From Glandiceps talaboti (Eukaryota; Hemichordata; Enteropneusta; Spengelidae): a stretch of DNA of 64,000 nucleotides. A program made the translations under genes and the position numbers. The first letter of the stretch is position 1. Every line of letters begins with the position of its first letter. The notes beneath the pieces are model-generated. The model saw only the letters and a list, made by a program, of their open reading frames with translations. It searched no databases and was not told the DNA's origin. The stretch is taken from assembly GCF_964340395.1 (NCBI RefSeq), contig NC_135551.1, forward strand, positions 5,975,463 to 6,039,462, in the 5' to 3' direction. This document shows positions 58,400 to 64,000 of the stretch, piece after piece.

Positions 58400-58640
58400 C
58401 ATATTTGTGTAGCTGTACACATACTATGGTACAATAAAGACAATCAGATTGAATTTTAGGTCCGCACTTTAAAATCAGCGCCCTCCCAACACGATCACAA
58501 TTTCAACCTTTTGACTATTACTGTTACAGTTCTACTTATGGATGAAATCGACCTTTTATTAACAGGATCATTGTCTAATTATTGGTATTTTAATAATACC
58601 AGTGAATAGACTTACAGTTGTCTGATCGAAGACATAGTAC
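58400..58640 (+). repeat. Dispersed repeat, direct copy
   Basis: GTAGCTGTACACA, TTGAATTTTAGGTCCGCAC, AGCGCCCTCCC, TTCTACTTATGGATGAAATC, CTAATTATTGGTATTTTAAT; the partner of the copies at 1.2 and 56.2 kb. Confidence 0.65.
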
Positions 58641-58679
58641 TCTCGTTACAGATAGCACAACTGTAAATATACATGTATT

Positions 58680-58940
58680 ATATTAGCGGTCGTCTCCAAA
58701 GAAATCCAGTGCAATGAGGTCCACCCATCACGACTTCTGCGTTAATGCAGGAGGACACTGAGGGAAATCGCGTGCAGTTAAACTGAACGACATTAATCTT
58801 GGTACGCAGCGTGGCAAATTTAATCAGCCTCTCCAGTAGTCAGAAATCCAAACCATGCAATGGCCTAACCCTCGTAGTGGTAATGTGAAACCACTCGATC
58901 AATTGACTATCGACAAATCCCAAACCAAAACACATAGTCT
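58680..58940 (-). repeat. Dispersed SINE-like repeat, second copy
   Basis: Partner of 11264-11560. Ends in a GCGGTCGTCTCCAAAGAAAT segment preceded by TATATTA. Confidence 0.5.
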
Positions 58941-59844
58941 TATTAATTTTGTTTTTTAAGAAGCCTTATCTGAATGTTATTATTATTTTTATATTTGAAA
59001 GAGTACAGTCCAAACTATGGTAGGCTAGAGGCTATTCGGAGTTTAAGTATAGGCACTAAAATTTATTGAGGTTTTAGGTTCGGATATATCTCCTCGCGGA
59101 TCTTGAGATTAGGATCGCCGCTCGACTATGGCGTAGTTCGGGCAAGTTTCCAAATATCTTGCAGTCTCAGGAAAGAATGCACTCGGATTGTTACCGCTTG
59201 ACAGAGGTTCGTTTCGTATCGTCAGATGCAATCATGAGATGTACGGCCAAATAAATAAGGACGTCGGTAAACATAGATTTGTATCACCTTAAATAATTAT
59301 CAATGTCAGATCATTGAAATAAATTAGGGTAATTAGAGAAAAATAAGATATGATATCTGAAATCAATTGACGTGTTCATGAAGATTAATTCATTTAGGGT
59401 TTATTACTGATAATATTGACCTGAATTGGTATACTGGGTTAGATGATGTTAGTTTGATTCTAGAACTTGTTTATCGATATCGATAGCTCAGGTGGCTTTT
59501 GCCAGTATATAATCTATATTTACTAGTTCAGAGGTAAGCCAGACACGGAATTATTCTTAGAATTATATAAATTAATATTCTGATATAACAAGATTAATAT
59601 CTTTTATATGTCATATCTTTTTTATATAAACTCCGCCCGGGAATCTCTGACTTGCCTCCTTTAAGTCTTACCAAGTCATGCTCTCCCCATTTGAGCTCCC
59701 TTCCCTCCTGACATCACCCCACTTTTCTATTCCCGTCTCCCTCCTTCCATTTCAAAGTTGTCGTCCATTCCCAGTCTTCCACTCTCTGATCAGTTCAATT
59801 CATATCCTTGTACCATTTAAATCTTTTAATGTAATCTTGTAATT

Positions 59845-59970
59845 AAGTAGCACAATTTAGATTAACTTTTTTTCATAAACTGTCTATGACTTTTAACTGT
59901 TGCCCCAACAAAGTGCAATATATGTGAAGCATTGGCCATTGATTGTGATACAACCAAGTATTTAATAAAC
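59845..59970. repeat. Dispersed repeat shared with 20120-20260
   Basis: ACAATTTAGATTAA, TTTT-ATAAACTGTCTA, AAAGTGCAA, GTGAAGCATTG and TTGATTGTGA(T/C)AC occur in the same order in both places. Confidence 0.55.
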
Positions 59971-60204
59971 ATTTCTTTATTAATTTTATTTTGTTCACTT
60001 TAATTTTCAAATAGTATTTTGAATGAATACTTGAAGAGATTGTCAAAATGATGGAGTCACCAGTTTATTTTCATTAAAAAAAAATACTTTTCGTATTTCT
60101 ACTCCGTCGTCAATCAAAATCTACAATATAGGAATACGGCTTGGCCGTAGTTAGAGGCGATAATGCCAAGAACCACAACATCAAAAATAAACCAAGGCAA
60201 ACAA

Positions 60205-60330
60205 ATGAAGACCGAAAAGACAATGTTACCAATAATTTATTCTCTATTCGTTGTGTGTTTGATGTCTAGTTACCATACAGCACACGATCTTTGCAAACAT
60301 ACATGTCACCAGGTTGGCTTTGCGAACTGA
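60205..60330 (+). CDS. Possible small secreted peptide ORF (41 aa) or signal-peptide exon
   Basis: MKTEKTMLPIIYSLFVVCLM begins a basic-then-hydrophobic signal-like start; a Ser/Ala-rich cleavage region and a short tail with two Cys (DLCKHTCHQ) follow. A GT after CACCAG (60312) could also serve as a donor. There is no homologue I recognise and no other support. The run could be chance. Confidence 0.25.
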   Translation: MKTEKTMLPIIYSLFVVCLMSSYHTAHDLCKHTCHQVGFAN

Positions 60331-60470
60331 TTTCTCTACATCTTCTCTCTTTTTGACTGTCGTGATATCTGTTATTGTCACACACAAGTACTGCAACAAG
60401 CCTGTGTATTGTTTTTTCTTCAATCGACTTCTAGTTTCAATCAGAATAACCGTTTACATTCGACCATGTA

Positions 60471-60471
60471 A

Positions 60472-60542
<71 letters not shown>

Positions 60543-60543
60543 A
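60471..60543. repeat. (AATA)n microsatellite
   Basis: About 18 perfect tetranucleotide units. Confidence 0.95.
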
Positions 60544-60984
60544 ATAAGACAAAAGACAAAAAAATAAAACGATAATCCCAGTTTATGCCCCTTTAAAAAC
60601 AGGGTCAGAGAACACGATCTACAATTTCCCCATTTCATTAGACATCTATTTTTTGCCAAATTAAAACTCGTTCCTCCAAAGTATCGAGTTTTTAACATAA
60701 CAACAGTCCCAAATAAAGGAATGTAGTCTGACAAAATGAAAATCACATGAGAACAATTAGATAGGGGATAGATTTGTACATTCTCCGATTATCAAAGTTA
60801 TCAAGTCATGAAGATTGTACCTTTTGGTGATGTAGGTGATGTACCTTTTAAAAACGGATAAAAACAAAAATACAGGTGTCTGGTAATCAATTAATGACGT
60901 CAAATGATAAGAGTCAATTTTGCAATCGATTGTTTTAAAGCTTGTTTAACTTTTCAGTTAGTTTTTGAAAAAATGGAGTAAATT

Positions 60985-61151
<167 letters not shown>

Positions 61152-61433
61152 CCTTATAAGGCATATAAATAGGAACTGATTTGATTATTCTTTAATTGTA
61201 TAGAAATGACACGAGTTTAAATCTAGGACTACGTTGGCCTGCGCACACGTTTACACATTTGTTGTTAATGAACCCTTTTACAACCGCGAAATAAACCTTA
61301 ATACGTGATTTAGCGTAAGATACCCTTTTGTTGCTGACATCAGCACTTTGTCAAGACATTAAAATGCTCCCCGAATAACTTACTTGGCAAGCTAATAGCC
61401 ACTACTGGCAAAATGACACTACCTGTTCAACAT

Positions 61434-61434
61434 T

Positions 61435-61485
<51 letters not shown>

Positions 61486-61489
61486 TCAT

Positions 61490-61552
<63 letters not shown>

Positions 61553-61574
61553 TTTTATTTATTTATTTATTTTT
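61434..61574. repeat. (TTTA)n microsatellite
   Basis: About 35 units with two one-base breaks. Confidence 0.95.
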
Positions 61575-64000
61575 TTGGATAGGGAGTTTTGCTCCATGTC
61601 AAAATGTACTTCTAACTCTACAGCTTGTATCAATTAAGTATACAGGTAAACTGTATAGTAGATGCACACCGTATATCTACATCGTATCATAAGCTCTGTT
61701 AGAGTTCAGACCATTATAAGAAATAGTGGTCTGAGGTTAGACCTATTTGTCAAGTCCTGCACTACGGTACCTCTAATGTCTGTAAAGCGTACGTTTAGTT
61801 TCGTGTATATTTATTTTTGTTTCGTGGATCAAGGCTTGGACTTATTCCGGGAATCATTATTATAATAATAATAGACAGCCCACGATCTCTCTTTCAAACG
61901 GGTAATCAAAACACACACATACAGTTCGATAGTTACGGTTGATAAATTTCATTTTAATGTAGAAGAAACAATGATAATGATTTGGCTCCAGGACCGTGGG
62001 CTTATAACTTAACAGACGTCGATAAATGAATAAGCAACTGTATACTTTACACATTGAGACATGGACGACACGAAAAAGCGCAAATAAAGGAGTGTTGAAG
62101 ATATGAAAAACCCAATGTCACAAACTCAACGATATTCATACATTAAATCGGACACCCGACACCGAGAGAATTAATTCCAGGTGTGCATTTGTAATAGTGG
62201 AGCTGTGATTTGAGTGTGAAATCACTACGCATGCCTCTGAAACTTATGAGTTTGTATGCCAATAGTACTGACCCAATTCAACAATGAACTTTCACATACT
62301 ATAATGTTTGAATCACCTTCCGTACCGATGTGTAGGAAAACATTTTGAGTGGAGCCCCTTCAACCATATAGAAATATTTGAATGAAGTTCCGTCCACTGT
62401 CTATGCTTCAATCGACGGACCATGGAAACATTTTTTTTTTTTACAAATCTCTCTATGGCTTCACCTCTCGTTCCTGGTTTTGCCTCAGAGCTGATTGCCC
62501 TGCAATACAGGAGGGCGGTCATCTTTACCAAAAATGTAACTTTGTTTATTTGTTTTAACTATATAACAATGTTTCTGGTACTCTGAAAGTAACACTATGA
62601 TACAAATTGACATTTCCTATAAATCAACATGATGCGGATGTTTCAAAAATCATTTATAACCAAAATATTCCTTCAATACGTCTTTTTGGCGTCAGAGAAG
62701 AATATAAAGATCGTATAAATGAGAAGATGTCGTGTGTATCATCACTAAAACTACGGTGTATTTGTCACTATCGACACCTGCCATGTTGTACTACATATAT
62801 ATCAAGATCATCGGTACAGACACGGCTGGGTAAATCATGTATGAATTCTTATCAACATTATCACTGTTAAATTCTAGCCTTATCGTTATCGCAGGCCGTG
62901 AAGAACAAAGTAAACAGTGTACAGGAAAATTGAAGTTAACTTGGCATTTCACTGATAGGACATGATGTTTTTCTTGTTACTCATTTTAGCCAAAACTAAC
63001 AACGATAGAGACACCACTAACAACATTATTCTGTACCTAATCTGCACCCAAGGGAGCTGTCACTATTTTCGGGGGGGGGGGGGTGTAATGTGTGAGGGCG
63101 CCCCGTCACGGCGTACCTTATAGACTAACATAGAACATAATGATTTTTTGAGAAATTTGGAAAAAAAACCAAAGTAGTCTCTGATTAGTGAGAAATATGA
63201 AATCCCCGGGTTGAGAATCGCTGAGAGCCAACCGATCAGATACTTAACAGCACCACAAGCGGTGAAGTGACAAATACATGAAAATAATTAAAAACGTTTC
63301 TCATAGACGTTGGCGAGAGATGTCCTTTCTGATATTTTGTTGTTGAATGCATATATGCTAGAGGCAAGGTTTATCGGCCCTGTTAACGCCATTATAGACA
63401 AAACTATAAAAACGCACTATATGTTTTGTGTTATCTAGTTGAAAAATGGTTCCGTGAATTAAATCCACTCATAATCTTTAGACCAAATAAAAAATATTGT
63501 GTTTCCGATAACCTGATCGACCCTAGTTTAAGCATCCGACCATAAACAGTTTTTAAACATTTAAAACAAAAAGATAAGACATTCTTTGTCTTCTTGTCCT
63601 TCATGTACGTCTGTTTTCTTTCCCCGGTGACGTCAAACTATAACAGAAGGGCCGGGTACTCTGACCGACACGTTGTTTGTTTTTGATCGAAGCAACATTT
63701 TTCAAAAATAACAACACGTTAAAAAGATAAAGTAAAACAAAATAAAATTCCGATCTTCCTATCCTAATTTTTTGTGTTATCTGAAACACGCAGTTATTTT
63801 ATTTTCGCCTTACTGTAACAAAGTATGTGTATTAGATGACCTGAACTGTAAGCTTGTGGAATTATAGCTGACACGTAGTTAGTGACGACATGAATCGGTG
63901 CAGAATTACCATAATAAGTCAGTAATGTTAAGTCAAATTGTATTGAAATTCCTATCATGAATGTTTTCCTCATGTTGCCGTATTTGTCATATCACACATC
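61575..64000. other. Intergenic or intronic; no gene recognised
   Basis: Contains a 13-14 G-run at about 63071 followed by 63097-63125, a relic of the hairpin-2 arm of the 53-kb MITE (CCCCGTCACGGCGTACC, then TTATAGACTA). An open frame on the minus strand (62313-62531) contains a T-run-derived Lys stretch and is not recognised. Confidence 0.45.

Noticed and set aside
62313-62531. 72-codon minus-strand frame (MVKMTALLYCRAISSEAK...)
   Set aside because: No recognised family, includes a homopolymer-derived Lys run, and no splice or start context supports it.

Overview
This window reads as nuclear DNA of an invertebrate animal. It is AT-rich, has GT-AG introns, carries several non-LTR retrotransposons and many satellites, microsatellites and small inverted-repeat elements, and has no bacterial operon structure. 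The genes (a KIF25-type kinesin, cytosolic sulfotransferases, a trimethyllysine-dioxygenase-like enzyme) fit a marine deuterostome or lophotrochozoan, but the sequence alone does not name the species.

Layout. (1) 1-13.3 kb: the 3' part of a KIF25-like minus-end kinesin gene (+ strand). Thirteen coding exons were rebuilt with matching phases (531 codons plus stop). Its introns hold decayed copies of a motor exon end, a 20-bp minisatellite and a 373-bp inverted-repeat element. (2) 13.3-30.5 kb and 48.4-52.5 kb: a sulfotransferase (SULT) cluster with two intact single-coding-exon genes (16.8 and 26.8 kb), one full-length pseudogene with five stops (22.9 kb) and three fragments (30.3, 48.4, 49.9 kb). 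Duplicated upstream and downstream modules surround them. A tRNA-Ser(GCU) gene and two LINE relics lie between copies. (3) 31.6-36.5 kb: a 40-bp minisatellite split by a nearly whole 4.4-kb LINE (ORF1 plus endonuclease/reverse transcriptase ORF2, with one shift in an A run) flanked by a 5-bp target duplication. (4) 37.3-41.1 kb, minus strand: a complete six-coding-exon TMLHE/BBOX-like 2-oxoglutarate dioxygenase gene (452 aa). (5) 41-53 kb: microsatellites, a 62-bp satellite of about 23 copies, further SULT debris, and two small elements with perfect 9-bp target duplications, one of them a double hairpin. (6) 53.4-64 kb: a probable first coding exon with a signal peptide at 53,365, then a long stretch of repeats, a tRNA-derived SINE and one possible small secreted ORF.

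The genes do not form one pathway: kinesin motility, sulfonation and lysine/carnitine metabolism are unrelated neighbours. The shared theme is duplication. SULT gene plus flanks, a kinesin exon end, and several satellites have been copied in place, and mobile elements have inserted into the copies. No LTR retrovirus-like element, Polinton or CRISPR array was recognised.
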